Origin: Actinokineospora fastidiosa
GTDB taxonomy: Bacteria; Actinomycetota; Actinomycetes; Mycobacteriales; Pseudonocardiaceae
Direction of reading: 5' to 3'
Length of the DNA stretch: 64,000 nucleotides
Assembly: GCF_014648415.1 (NCBI RefSeq)
Contig: NZ_BMRB01000002.1
Coordinates: 1,819,260 to 1,883,259, forward strand
Under the pieces are notes generated by a model that searched no databases, was not told where the DNA came from, and saw only the letters and a program-made list of their open reading frames with translations. A program made the translations under genes and the position numbers. This document shows positions 1 to 8,747 of the stretch, one piece after another; positions within the stretch are counted from its first letter, which is position 1; the number at the start of each line of letters is the position of its first letter.

Positions 1-895
1 TGCCCGCGACCGCCCAGGAGACCAGGCGGGCCAGGGGGCGCAGGCCCAGCTCGGCGGCGCGCTCCGGCGTGGTGACGACGCAGGCGGCGGCGCCGTCGTT
101 CTGGCCGCTGGCGTTGCCCGCGGTGACCGTCGCCTCCGGGTCGGTGCGGCCCATGATCGGCTTGAGCGCGGCCAGGGCGTCGAGGTCGGCGTCGGGGCGG
201 GGGTGTTCGTCGCGGTCGACGACGGTGTCGCCCCGGCTGCCGTCGGGGCGCTTGGGGGCGCGCTTGGCGGGGACGGTCACCGGGACGATCTCGTCGGTGA
301 AGCGGCCCGCCTCGATGGCGGCGACGGCGCGCTGGTGGGAGCGGAGGGCCAGCTCGTCCTGCTCGGCGCGGGGGATGCGGTACTCGCGGCGGAGGTTCTC
401 GGCGGTCTCGACCATGCCGCCGGGGACCGGGTGGTTGACGCCGCCCGCGGTGACGCGGGCGCGGGCGAGGCGGTCGTGCAGCTCGACGCCCGTGCCCTTG
501 ACGCCCCAGCGCATGGCGGTCGAGTAGAACTCGACCTGGCTCATGTTCTCCGCGCCGCCGGCGATCAGCAGGTCGTTGGCGCCGGTCTGGACGCGCATGG
601 CGGCGTCGATCACGGCCTGCAGTCCGGAGCCGCAGCGGCGGTCGACCTGCAGGCCGGGGACGGTGACCGGCAGGCCCGCGTCGAGGGCGGCGACCCGGCC
701 GATGGCGGGCGCGTCGCCGTTGGGGTGGCACTGCCCGAAGACCACGTCCTCGACCAGCGCGGGATCGAGACCGGTGCGGTCCAGCAGCGCGCGCAGCACG
801 GTGGCGGCCAGCTCGGTGACGCCGACGCCCGCGAACACGCCGCCGAAGCGGCCCACCGGGGTGCGGACCGGTTCGCAGATGACCGCCTCGCGCAT
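1..895 (-). CDS. Thiolase (acetyl-CoA C-acetyltransferase), 3' part outside window
   Basis: This gene encodes a thiolase that joins or cleaves acyl-CoA thioesters in fatty-acid or ketone metabolism. The N-terminal domain is visible: the protein opens MREAVICEPVRTPVGRFGG, and the acylated active-site cysteine is C88 in the block DRRCGSGLQA. The start is the ATG at 895, and about 298 codons lie in the window, so the C-terminal Cys/His catalytic residues are not visible. It is transcribed away from the ArgA-like gene, and a perfect 8-bp inverted repeat sits in the shared upstream region (920-941). Family is clear; the exact substrate (acetyl-CoA versus longer acyl chains) cannot be told. Confidence 0.93.
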   Translation of the reverse strand, partial: MREAVICEPVRTPVGRFGGVFAGVGVTELAATVLRALLDRTGLDPALVEDVVFGQCHPNGDAPAIGRVAALDAGLPVTVPGLQVDRRCGSGLQAVIDAAMRVQTGANDLLIAGGAENMSQVEFYSTAMRWGVKGTGVELHDRLARARVTAGGVNHPVPGGMVETAENLRREYRIPRAEQDELALRSHQRAVAAIEAGRFTDEIVPVTVPAKRAPKRPDGSRGDTVVDRDEHPRPDADLDALAALKPIMGRTDPEATVTAGNASGQNDGAAACVVTTPERAAELGLRPLARLVSWAVAG

Positions 896-919
896 GGCAC
901 TCCCTCACGTCCTCGTCGA

Positions 920-941
920 CTGCCGGTGATTAAACCGGCAG
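920..941. promoter_or_regulatory. Inverted repeat between divergent genes (candidate operator)
   Basis: CTGCCGGT and ACCGGCAG form a perfect 8-bp inverted repeat around GATTAA. It lies 24 bp upstream of the thiolase start and 59 bp upstream of the GNAT start, on the divergent side of both. The AT core and the symmetry fit a TetR- or GntR-type operator controlling the thiolase, but no regulator gene is next to it in the window, and a simple hairpin is equally possible. Confidence 0.35.
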
Positions 942-1000
942 CGCGCGGACCCGGGTATTGACGATGACCGGGATCTCACCGAGGGCTATGTTCACCTCTC

Positions 1001-1495
1001 GTGAAACCGCTGGTACGCCGCGCGCGGACGGCAGACGTCCGGCCCGTGAAGGCCATAGTCGACCAGTACGTCGGCAAGGTGCTGCTCGCCAAGGAACTGG
1101 TGACGCTCTACGAGGACGTGCAGGAGTTCTGGGTCGCCGAGCTCGACGGGCGCATCGTCGGCTGCGGGGCGCTGCACGTGCTCTGGGAGGACATCGCCGA
1201 GATCCGCACGATCGCGGTCACCCCGGACGCGCTCGGCTCGGGGGTCGGGCACGCGCTGGTGGCCAAGCTGATCGAGGTGGCGCGCGAGCTGGGCCTGGCG
1301 CGGATCTTCGTGCTGACCTTCGAGACCGAGTTCTTCGGCAGGCACGGGTTCGTCGAGATCGACGGCACGCCGGTCACGCCGGAGGTGTACGAGGAGATGC
1401 GGCGGTCGGCGGACGAGGGCGTCGCGGAGTTCCTGGACCTGCCCTACGTCAAGCCGAACACCTTGGGCAACACCCGCATGCTGCTTGAGCTCTAG
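1001..1495 (+). CDS. argA: Amino-acid N-acetyltransferase (ArgA-like GNAT)
   Basis: This is a stand-alone GNAT-fold N-acetylglutamate synthase that would make N-acetylglutamate from glutamate and acetyl-CoA, the first step of arginine synthesis. The 164 residues cover one GNAT domain, with the acetyl-CoA loop in the segment VTPDALGSGVGHALVAKL (about residues 75-92) and the block ETEFFGRHGFVEID further on. The GTG at 1001 is the start because it gives the usual N-terminus for this family. M. tuberculosis Rv2747, a biochemically known glutamine/glutamate acetyltransferase, sits in the same place beside ftsK, which supports the call. Unlike classical ArgA there is no amino-acid-kinase-like domain, so arginine feedback must work differently. 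Confidence 0.85.
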   Translation: MKPLVRRARTADVRPVKAIVDQYVGKVLLAKELVTLYEDVQEFWVAELDGRIVGCGALHVLWEDIAEIRTIAVTPDALGSGVGHALVAKLIEVARELGLARIFVLTFETEFFGRHGFVEIDGTPVTPEVYEEMRRSADEGVAEFLDLPYVKPNTLGNTRMLLEL

Positions 1496-1523
1496 TCGGG
1501 AGTGGACGGGAGTTCACCGACAT

Positions 1524-1543
1524 TTCGGGCACGCTGGCCCGAA
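1524..1543. terminator. Short hairpin after the ArgA-like gene
   Basis: TTCGGGC and GCCCGAA pair over 7 bp around a 6-base loop, starting 29 bases after the stop of the GNAT gene. There is no T-run after it, so it is a weak terminator candidate; it could also be an operator for the phospholipase gene downstream. Confidence 0.3.
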
Positions 1544-1627
1544 CGGTGGTGTTCCGGACGTGGCAGATGGTGCGTAATTGTCACACCGAGCCCCTCGACC
1601 CGGGCTCCCCTCACTCCTGGAGGAGTC

Positions 1628-2080
1628 GTGGCCACGTCAACCCTGCGTCGTGCCGCCCGCGGAGCGATCGCCTCCGTCACCGCCGCCACCGCGATCGTGA
1701 TGGGCGCGGGCACCGCGTCCGCCGAGCTGAGCCCGACCCAGCTGCGCTCGACGACCGACAACTACCTGTTCTCGCAGTCGTTGAGCCAGTTCCAGCAGAC
1801 CCGCGCGGCGCGGCCGTACGCGAGCCAGCTGGACTGGTCGTCGGACGGGTGCTCGAACTCGCCGGACAACCCGTTCGGGTTCAACTTCGTGCGCGCCTGC
1901 TACCGCCACGACTTCGGCTACCGCAACTACAAGCGGCAGGGCCGGTTCACCGAGTCCACCCGGCTCTCGATCGACAACAAGTTCAAGAGCGACCTCTACA
2001 CGATCTGCGGCACGCACTGGGGCTGCAGGCGCACCGCGGACGTCTACTACTCCGCCGTCCGCCAGTTCGGCAACAGCTGA
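1628..2080 (+). CDS. Secreted prokaryotic phospholipase A2
   Basis: This is a small exported phospholipase A2 that hydrolyses the sn-2 ester of phospholipids outside the cell. The first 32 residues form a Sec signal peptide (RR-containing n-region, hydrophobic core, likely cleavage after TASA). The catalytic His-Asp pair is H94-D95 in ACYRHDFGYRNY, and DGCS at about 73-76 matches the calcium-binding side of the family. Cysteines at 75 and 91 and two near the C-terminus probably form two disulfides. The GTG at 1628 is chosen because GGAGGA lies just upstream and it begins the signal peptide; an upstream extension of the frame has no signal. The 150-residue length fits Streptomyces-type PLA2. 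It is followed by a strong bidirectional terminator. Confidence 0.88.
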   Translation: MATSTLRRAARGAIASVTAATAIVMGAGTASAELSPTQLRSTTDNYLFSQSLSQFQQTRAARPYASQLDWSSDGCSNSPDNPFGFNFVRACYRHDFGYRNYKRQGRFTESTRLSIDNKFKSDLYTICGTHWGCRRTADVYYSAVRQFGNS

Positions 2081-2091
2081 CCGGGGACGAC

Positions 2092-2121
2092 AAGGGGCCG
2101 CGGTCGACACCGCGGCCCCTT
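2092..2121. terminator. Bidirectional terminator between PLA2 and DUF5684 genes
   Basis: AAGGGGCCGCGGT pairs perfectly over 13 bp with ACCGCGGCCCCTT around a CGAC loop. It is flanked by A's on one side and TTT on the other and lies between two convergent stops (2080 and 2127), so it can serve both genes. Confidence 0.85.
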
Positions 2122-2126
2122 TCGCG

Positions 2127-2696
2127 TCACTGGTTGTACGGCGGCGGGTAGCCACCCTGCTGGGGATAGCCGCCCTGCTGCGGGTAGCCCTGCTGGGGGT
2201 AGCCGCCCTGCTGGGGATAGCCGGGCTGCTGGTAGCCGCCCTGGGGGTAACCGGCGGGCGCGTAGCCGGGCTGCTGGCCCGGGTAGCCGCCCTGGTGCTG
2301 GTGGAACGTCGGCGACGCGGCCGGGCCGACGTAGCGGGCGCTGCCGAAGCCCAGCATGAGGAACCCGATGTACGGGAACAGGATCAGCACGACGGCGAAC
2401 CCGCCGCCCTTGCCGAAGCTCTTGGCCAGGTCGATGATCAGGATGATCGCGATCACGACGTTGACGAGCGGGATGAACAGCAGCAGCAGCCACCATCCCG
2501 GCCTGCCGGTGATCTTGAGCATGATGTAGGTGTTGTAGAACGGCACGATGGCCGCCCAGCCCGGCTGGCCCGCCTTGGTGAACGTCTTCCACACCGCGGC
2601 GATCATGATCACGGTGAGCAGCAGGCCGACGCCCGCCATCGCGATGATGAGGCCCCACGGCACGTCCGCCGCCGTGTAGGTGACCTGGTAGTCCAC
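2127..2696 (-). CDS. DUF5684 membrane protein with proline/glutamine/glycine-tyrosine tail
   Basis: This is a 189-residue membrane protein of unknown function. The N-terminal about 120 residues hold three or four hydrophobic segments and the DUF5684 features: a [17 protein letters not shown] block, then [16 protein letters not shown], then a [12 protein letters not shown] block. The last 60 residues are a low-complexity tail built from units such as GGYPQQ and YPQQG, encoded by imperfect DNA repeats at about 2148-2300. The start is the GTG at 2696, which follows GGGGAGGA closely; a farther upstream ATG lacks a ribosome site. Similar tails occur in prokaryotic membrane proteins that self-associate, but the role here is not known. 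Confidence 0.8.
   Translation of the reverse strand: MDYQVTYTAADVPWGLIIAMAGVGLLLTVIMIAAVWKTFTKAGQPGWAAIVPFYNTYIMLKITGRPGWWLLLLFIPLVNVVIAIILIIDLAKSFGKGGGFAVVLILFPYIGFLMLGFGSARYVGPAASPTFHQHQGGYPGQQPGYAPAGYPQGGYQQPGYPQQGGYPQQGYPQQGGYPQQGGYPPPYNQ
2148..2300 (-). repeat. Imperfect tandem repeats coding the Q/P/G/Y tail
   Basis: Units of about 12-18 bases around CCCTGCTGGGGATAGCCG recur many times on the plus strand. They code for the YPQQG-type tail of the DUF5684 protein. They are the kind of repeat that can change in copy number between strains. Confidence 0.7.
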
Positions 2697-2813
2697 TCTT
2701 TCCTCCCCTGCGCGCGTGCGCACTCCGCACGCCGACCGGGGTATCAATCCGGAATGGACGCCGCCACGCCACCGGTTCGCGCAGGTCGTTAGCCGTTCGT
2801 GACTAACCGGACC

Positions 2814-5189
2814 TCAGTCCTGCGCCGCGGGCCCGCCCCGGATCGTCCACAGCACGTTCTCCAGCTCGTCGGGCTTGATCAGCACCTCGCGGGCCTTGGA
2901 GCCCTCGGACGGGCCGACGACGCCGCGGGTCTCCAGCAGGTCCATCAGCCGCCCTGCCTTGGCGAACCCGACGCGCAGCTTGCGCTGCAGCATCGACGTC
3001 GAGCCGAACTGCGAGGTGACGATCAGCTCGGTGGCCTGCAGCAGCAGGTCGAGGTCGTCGCCGATGTCGGGGTCGATCTCGCGGGCCTCGCCCTGCTTGG
3101 CCGCGGTGACGCCCTCGGTGTAGTCCGGCTGCGCCTGCTCCTTGGTGAACGCCACGATCGCGGCGATCTCCTCGTCGCTGACGAACGCGCCCTGGATGCG
3201 GATCGGCTTGGACGCGCCCATCGGCAGGTACAGCCCGTCGCCCATGCCGATCAGCTTCTCCGCGCCCGGCTGGTCGAGGATGACCCGCGAGTCGGTGAGC
3301 GAGGACGTGGCGAACGCCAGCCGCGACGGCACGTTCGTCTTGATCAGGCCGGTCACGACGTCGACCGAGGGCCGCTGCGTGGCGAGCACCAGGTGGATCC
3401 CGGCGGCGCGGGCCTTCTGCGTGATGCGCACGATCGCGTCCTCGACGTCGCGCGGCGCGGTCATCATCAGGTCGGCCAGCTCGTCGACGATGGCGAGGAT
3501 GTAGGGGTACGGTCGGTACTCGCGCTCGCTGCCGGGCGGCGCGGTGATCTCGCCGGACTTGACCTTGCGGTTGAAGTCGTCGATGTGGCGGACCCGGTTG
3601 GCCTGCATGTCCTGGTAGCGCTGCTCCATCTCCTCGACCAGCCAGGTCAGCGCCGCCGCCGCCTTCTTCGGCTGGGTGATGATGGGCGTGATCAGGTGCG
3701 GGATGCCCTCGTACGGGGTCAGCTCGACCATCTTCGGGTCGATGAGGATCATTCTGACCTCGTCCGGCGTGGCCCTGGCCAGCAGCGACACCAGCATCGA
3801 GTTGACGAAGCTGGACTTGCCCGACCCGGTCGAGCCCGCGCACAGCAGGTGCGGCATCTTGGCCAGGTTCGCGGTGATCATGTGGCCCTCGATGTCCTTG
3901 CCGAGGCCGACCACCATGGGGTGGGTGTCGCTGACGGCGGTGGCCGAGCGCAGCACGTCGCCGAGGCGGACCATCTCGCGGTCGCTGTTGGGCACCTCGA
4001 TGCCGACCGCGGACTTGCCCGGGATGGGCGCGAGCAGCCGGACGTTGTCGGTGGCCACGGCGTAGGCGATGTTCTTGGTCAGCGCGGTGATCTTCTCGAC
4101 CTTGACGCCGGGGCCCAGCTCGACCTCGTAGCGGGTCACCGTCGGGCCGCGGGTGAACCCGGTGACCTGCGCGTCGATGGAGAACTGCTCCAGCACGCCG
4201 CTGATCGCCTCGATCATCGCGTCGTTGGCCCGGCTGCGCGCCTTGGGCGCGTCGCCGACCTTGAGGACCGTCGGGTCGGGCAGCGCGTAGTCGCCGTCGA
4301 CGACCCGCGTGACCGTCATCTCGACGGGCTTCTCCCTGACCTGCGGGGTCTCCTTGACCTGCGGCCTCGGCTCGGCGCGCTTGGGCGGCTCGGGCTCGTC
4401 CAGCGGCAGTTCGGTCTGCTCGACGGCCTTGCGCGGGCGGCGCTTGCGCACCGGCTCCGGCTCCGGTTCCTGCTCGGCCAGCGGCTCGGGTTCGGCGACC
4501 GGCTCCATGCCCAGGTCGCGCAGCCGGTTCGGGATCTCCCGGATGGGCGTGCCGGTGAAGACGAGCACGCCGAAGCCCAGCAGCAGCACCAGGACCGGGA
4601 TCGCGACCCACGAGGTGACGCCCTTGGCGAGCAGACCGCCGGACAGATAGCCCAGCACACCACCGGCGTACATGCGGCCCTCGTTGTCGGCGGGCAGGTC
4701 GCTGAACACGTGCAGGATGCCCAGCAGCGCCAACAGCATCAGCAGCGCCCCGACGACGAACCGGGGCCGCTTCTCCGGCGTCGGGTCCGAGCGCATCAGC
4801 CCGACGCCGATGACGAGCAGCACCAGCGGCAGCGCCGTGGTGAGCGCGCCGACGACCGTCCGCACGCCGATCTCCAGCCAGTTGCCGACCGGACCGGCGG
4901 CGTGCCACCACACGGCCGCGCCGAGCACGACGCCGACGGCGATCAGCGCGAAGCCGAGCCCGTCGCGGCGGTGCGCCGGGTCCAGCTCCTTGGTGCGGCC
5001 GACCGCGCGGGCGACCGAGCCGACGCCCTTGGACAGCAGACCCCACCCGCCCGCGAGCACGCCGGGCCGCTTGGCGACGGGCTTGCGCGCCGCCGGTTTG
5101 CGCGCCGCGGGCTTCCTCGGCGCGGGCTTGCGGGCCGCTGGCCTGCCCTGGCGCGCGCCGCCCTTGCTGGATGTCGTCTTCCCGGCCAT
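2814..5189 (-). CDS. ftsK: DNA translocase FtsK/SpoIIIE
   Basis: This is a septum-anchored ATP-driven DNA pump that clears and sorts chromosome ends at division. The 791-residue protein has a basic N-terminus of repeated RKPAA-type units (about 10-45), four membrane segments (about 75-200), an acidic/proline linker rich in EPEP (about 215-280), the RecA-like motor with Walker A GSTGSGKSS near residue 455 and the IVDELADLMM Walker B region, and a C-terminal winged helix (gamma domain) that reads orientation sequences. The ATG at 5189 gives the usual MAGK start; a longer frame upstream would overlap the divergent plsC promoter. As in M. tuberculosis it is near the ArgA-like gene and rnj/dapA. 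Confidence 0.96.
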   Translation of the reverse strand: MAGKTTSSKGGARQGRPAARKPAPRKPAARKPAARKPVAKRPGVLAGGWGLLSKGVGSVARAVGRTKELDPAHRRDGLGFALIAVGVVLGAAVWWHAAGPVGNWLEIGVRTVVGALTTALPLVLLVIGVGLMRSDPTPEKRPRFVVGALLMLLALLGILHVFSDLPADNEGRMYAGGVLGYLSGGLLAKGVTSWVAIPVLVLLLGFGVLVFTGTPIREIPNRLRDLGMEPVAEPEPLAEQEPEPEPVRKRRPRKAVEQTELPLDEPEPPKRAEPRPQVKETPQVREKPVEMTVTRVVDGDYALPDPTVLKVGDAPKARSRANDAMIEAISGVLEQFSIDAQVTGFTRGPTVTRYEVELGPGVKVEKITALTKNIAYAVATDNVRLLAPIPGKSAVGIEVPNSDREMVRLGDVLRSATAVSDTHPMVVGLGKDIEGHMITANLAKMPHLLCAGSTGSGKSSFVNSMLVSLLARATPDEVRMILIDPKMVELTPYEGIPHLITPIITQPKKAAAALTWLVEEMEQRYQDMQANRVRHIDDFNRKVKSGEITAPPGSEREYRPYPYILAIVDELADLMMTAPRDVEDAIVRITQKARAAGIHLVLATQRPSVDVVTGLIKTNVPSRLAFATSSLTDSRVILDQPGAEKLIGMGDGLYLPMGASKPIRIQGAFVSDEEIAAIVAFTKEQAQPDYTEGVTAAKQGEAREIDPDIGDDLDLLLQATELIVTSQFGSTSMLQRKLRVGFAKAGRLMDLLETRGVVGPSEGSKAREVLIKPDELENVLWTIRGGPAAQD

Positions 5190-5287
5190 ACCGAACACGG
5201 TAGCCCGCCCGTCCCTCGCGCCCCACCAGCAACTCCGGCCCCGAACCCGGGGCGGACGCGCGCGGCGGGGCGTGCGATGCTCCGACC

Positions 5288-6112
5288 ATGGTTGCGCTAC
5301 ATGGGGGTGCGGACGAGCCGACACGCCGCACGGCCGACGTTCCGCGGCTGTGGCGGGCGTTGACCAAGGTCGACCGGGGCGTGGTCCGGCTGCTCGGCAG
5401 GCTGGAGATCAGCGGCGAGTTCCCCGCGCACCTGCGCGGCAGGCCGGTGCTGGTGGCCGCCAACCACATCGGGATGTTCGACCCGTTCGTGCTGATCGCC
5501 GCGTGCGACCGGATCGGGCTGCCGCCGAAGTTCATGCTGACCGCGGGCCTGCTGGACGCCCCGGTGCTGGGCAACGCGCTGCGCGCCAGCGGGCACCTGC
5601 GGGTCGACCGGGGCAAGGCGAACGTCGCCGAGGCGTTCGACCGCGCGGTCGACGCGCTGCGCACGGCCCGCTCGCCGCTGCTGGTGTACCCGGAGGGCCG
5701 GGTGAGCCGGGAGCCGGGGCTGTGGCCGGAGCGCGGCAAGACGGGCGTGGCGCGGATGGCGCTGTCCGGGAACGTGCCGGTGGTGACGATCAGCCAGTGG
5801 GGCGCGCACGAGGCCGTGTACTGGGGCACCGAGGTCGTCTCGGGCTGGTCGGACGTCAAGCCGCTGCTGGTGTCCTCGCTGCGCTCGATCGTCTCGCCCC
5901 GGGTGTTCAAGGTGCACTTCGGCGGCGAGGTGGACCTGTCGGACCTCTCGGCGAGCAGGCCGGGCGACGCCATGCGGGCGCACACCCGGATCATGCGCGC
6001 GATCACCGCCGATCTGGTCACGCTGCGCGCCGACGAGCCCGACGTGCCGCGGTTCTACGACCCGACCCGACCGACCGACTCCAAGAGCCCCTGGCGGCCG
6101 GTGTCGTCTTGA
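5288..6112 (+). CDS. 1-acyl-sn-glycerol-3-phosphate acyltransferase (PlsC family)
   Basis: This enzyme transfers an acyl chain to a lysophospholipid at the inner face of the membrane. The 274-residue protein carries the acyltransferase motif NHIGMFD (HX4D, H60 and D65) and the substrate-binding motif YPEGRVSREPG near residue 137. There is no clear transmembrane helix, as in many actinobacterial members. The ATG at 5288 faces ftsK with 98 bp between the two starts, which must hold both promoters. The exact lipid (phosphatidic acid, phosphatidylinositol mannoside or other) is not visible from sequence. Confidence 0.88.
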   Translation: MVALHGGADEPTRRTADVPRLWRALTKVDRGVVRLLGRLEISGEFPAHLRGRPVLVAANHIGMFDPFVLIAACDRIGLPPKFMLTAGLLDAPVLGNALRASGHLRVDRGKANVAEAFDRAVDALRTARSPLLVYPEGRVSREPGLWPERGKTGVARMALSGNVPVVTISQWGAHEAVYWGTEVVSGWSDVKPLLVSSLRSIVSPRVFKVHFGGEVDLSDLSASRPGDAMRAHTRIMRAITADLVTLRADEPDVPRFYDPTRPTDSKSPWRPVSS

Positions 6113-6143
6113 CCGCTTCAGAGTCCCGTGGTGGCATGGCGGG

Positions 6144-7754
6144 ATGACCGGTTCCTGGTGGAAGTCCGCAGTCGTCTACCAGATCTACCCGCGCAGCTTC
6201 TCCGACTCCGACGGCGACGGGGTCGGCGACCTGCGCGGCATCGAGGAGCGGCTGGACTACCTGTCCGCGCTCGGCGTCGACGTGCTGTGGCTGTCGCCGG
6301 TGTACCCGTCGCCGCAGGACGACGCCGGGTACGACATCAGCGACTACCAGGACATCGATCCGGTGTTCGGCACGCTGGACGACTTCGACCGGCTCCTGTC
6401 TGGCGTGCACGCGCGCGGCATGAAGCTGATCATGGACCTGGTCGTCAACCACACCTCCGACGAGCACCCGTGGTTCCGCGCGAAGCGCGACTGGTACTGG
6501 TGGCGGCCCGCCCGCCCGGGCATGACCCCGGGCACGCCGGGCGCCGAGCCGACGAACTGGCGCTCGTTCTTCTCCGGCCCCGCGTGGGAGTACGACGAGG
6601 AGTCCGGCGAGTACTACCTGCACCTGTTCTCCCGCAAGCAGCCGGACCTGAACTGGGAGAACCCCGAGGTCCGCCAGGCCATCTACGCGATGATGCGCTG
6701 GTGGCTCGACCGCGGCGTCGACGGCTTCCGCATGGACGTCATCAACATGATCTCCAAGGACCCGGCCCTGCCCGACGGTCCCGGCGGCGACGGCTCGGCG
6801 TTCTACCTCTGCGGGCCGCGCATCCACGAGTTCCTGCAGGAGATGCACCGCGAGGTGTTCGCGGGCCGTGAGCGCGAGCTGCTGACCGTCGGCGAGATGC
6901 CGGGCGTCACCGTCGACCAGGCCGTGCTGTTCACCGACCCGGCCCGCGGCGAGGTCGACATGGTGTTCCAGTTCGAGCACGTGAACATCGACCACGGTCC
7001 GTCCAAATGGGACATCAAGCCGCTTGACCTGGTGGCGCTCAAGGCGACGATGAACCGCTGGCAGGCGGGGCTGGCCTCGGTCGGCTGGAACAGCCTGTAC
7101 TGGAACAACCACGACCAGCCCCGCGTGGTGTCGCGCTACGGCGACGGCAGCCCGCTGGCGGCGAAGGCGCTGGGCACGGTCCTGCACCTGCACCGCGGCA
7201 CGCCCTACATCTACCAGGGCGAGGAACTGGGCATGACCAACGCGCCCTTCGAGACCATCGCCGACTTCCGCGACATCGAGTCGATCAACCACTACGCCGA
7301 GGCGGGCCCGTCGGCGCTGCCCGCCCTGCGCGCGAGGGGCCGGGACAACGCGCGCACGCCGATGCAGTGGGACGCCTCCCCGCACGCCGGGTTCACCACG
7401 GGCACGCCGTGGATCGCGGCCAACCCCAACCACAAGGAGATCAACGCCGCCGATGCGGTGTCCGACCCCGATTCGGTGTTCCACCACTACCGCAGGCTGA
7501 TCGACCTCCGGCACACCGAGCCGTGCGTGGTCCACGGCGACTTCACGCTCCTCCTGCCCGACGACCCGAGCGTCTACGCGTTCACGCGCTCGTACGAGGG
7601 CACTGAGCTGCTGGTCATGGCCAACCTGAGCGCCGAGCCCGCGCAGGCCGCGATCGATCCGGCCTGGCTGGACGCCGAACTCGTGCTCGCCACCCTGCCG
7701 GACGAGCGTTCGACGACGCTGCGCCCGTGGGAGGCACGCGTTTACCGTCGGTGA
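6144..7754 (+). CDS. GH13 alpha-glucosidase (oligo-1,6-glucosidase type)
   Basis: This glycoside hydrolase of family 13 would release glucose from short alpha-glucans or sucrose-like sugars in the cytoplasm, since it has no signal peptide. The 536-residue protein starts WWKSAVVYQIYPRSF and keeps the catalytic set: nucleophile D198 in GFRMDVINM, acid/base E251 in VGEMPG and D324 in NNHDQPR. The DLVVNHTSDEHPWF block (region I) is also present. It begins 31 bp after plsC and may share its transcript. No alpha-glucoside transporter is next to it; the nearest sugar importer is at 48.9-53.3 kb. Confidence 0.92.
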   Translation: MTGSWWKSAVVYQIYPRSFSDSDGDGVGDLRGIEERLDYLSALGVDVLWLSPVYPSPQDDAGYDISDYQDIDPVFGTLDDFDRLLSGVHARGMKLIMDLVVNHTSDEHPWFRAKRDWYWWRPARPGMTPGTPGAEPTNWRSFFSGPAWEYDEESGEYYLHLFSRKQPDLNWENPEVRQAIYAMMRWWLDRGVDGFRMDVINMISKDPALPDGPGGDGSAFYLCGPRIHEFLQEMHREVFAGRERELLTVGEMPGVTVDQAVLFTDPARGEVDMVFQFEHVNIDHGPSKWDIKPLDLVALKATMNRWQAGLASVGWNSLYWNNHDQPRVVSRYGDGSPLAAKALGTVLHLHRGTPYIYQGEELGMTNAPFETIADFRDIESINHYAEAGPSALPALRARGRDNARTPMQWDASPHAGFTTGTPWIAANPNHKEINAADAVSDPDSVFHHYRRLIDLRHTEPCVVHGDFTLLLPDDPSVYAFTRSYEGTELLVMANLSAEPAQAAIDPAWLDAELVLATLPDERSTTLRPWEARVYRR

Positions 7755-7862
7755 AGGAGTGGAACCGCTTCGTCAATCACCCGATCGGCGATGCCGCCGC
7801 CCCTAACCGGACGGGGTCGAGCCGCGACTTCACGGTCGTACCCGCGAACAGGGGGAGCGACT

Positions 7863-8747
7863 ATGGACGCGGAGATCATCGAGGCCCTGCCGGACGACGT
7901 GCAGGCCTGGCTGGACGTGCGCGACGCCTACCGGCGGCGGGCGGGCGGCATGGAGTTCCTGGTCACCGACCTCGGGCGGTGGCCGCTGGGCGCGCCCGTG
8001 CGCGTCGCGTTCCTGGGCGGGGACACCGCCCTGCACCGGCAGATCGCGGCCGCCACCGAGCAGATCACCGACGCGTGCGGCATCACGCTCGACTTCGGCT
8101 GGGACGAGGGCAGCGGGCAGTACCGGCGGTGGACCGAGCAGGACACCGAGCACGCCGCCGAGATCCGGGTCGGGTTCGACCTGCCCGGCTACTTCTCGCT
8201 CGTCGGCTCCGACAGCGCCGACCCCGGGGTCGGCCCCGCCGTGGGCCGGGTCGGCGGCCGGGCGCACCAGCGCAGCCTGAACCTGGGCGGCTTCACCGAG
8301 CGGCTGCCCGAGAAGTGGGCCGGGACGGTCCGGCACGAGTTCCTGCACGCGCTCGGCTTCCACCACGCCCACCAGAACATGCGCGGCGAGTGCGAGGGCG
8401 ACTTCCGCTGGGAGGACGACCCCGGCTACGTGCCGACGCAGAACGCCGACGGCGTGTTCGTCGCCGACCCGGCGGGCAACCGGCCGGGCATCTACACCTT
8501 CCTCGCGGGCGCGCCGAACTTCTGGCCGAGGGCCAAGGTCGACGTGAACCTGCGCACGGGCAACCCGTACGACGTCGTGGCGGGCCCGTTCGACGCGAAG
8601 TCGGTGATGCTGTACTCGTTCCCGGCGCTGTTCTACCGGACGGAGTCGAGCCCGTGCCGCCCGACCGGCAACGGGGTTGATCTGTCCGAAGAGGACAAGC
8701 GGGGGCTGCGGCTGCTGTACCCCTCGGTCGCCGTGGGGGCGCCATGA
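7863..8747 (+). CDS. Metzincin zinc metalloprotease without signal peptide
   Basis: This 294-residue protein is a zinc-dependent peptidase of the metzincin clan. The motif HEFLHALGFHH gives zinc ligands H158, H162 and H168 and catalytic E159, and the Met-turn is SVMLYSFP with M249. The N-terminal block RVAFLGGDTALHRQI resembles matrixin/astacin-like ZnMc domains. There is no signal peptide or pro-domain cysteine switch that I can recognise, so it looks cytoplasmic, which is unusual for this clan. The ATG at 7863 follows GGGGGAG; upstream in-frame codons have no ribosome site. Its stop overlaps the start of the trypsin-like gene (ATGA), so the two proteases are probably made together and work as a pair. 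Confidence 0.85.
   Translation: MDAEIIEALPDDVQAWLDVRDAYRRRAGGMEFLVTDLGRWPLGAPVRVAFLGGDTALHRQIAAATEQITDACGITLDFGWDEGSGQYRRWTEQDTEHAAEIRVGFDLPGYFSLVGSDSADPGVGPAVGRVGGRAHQRSLNLGGFTERLPEKWAGTVRHEFLHALGFHHAHQNMRGECEGDFRWEDDPGYVPTQNADGVFVADPAGNRPGIYTFLAGAPNFWPRAKVDVNLRTGNPYDVVAGPFDAKSVMLYSFPALFYRTESSPCRPTGNGVDLSEEDKRGLRLLYPSVAVGAP

Noticed and set aside
2799..5363. A long open frame on the plus strand opposite ftsK
   Set aside because: Its composition is the mirror image of the ftsK codons (long open frames opposite genes are common at this GC), and it has no ribosome site or known domain.
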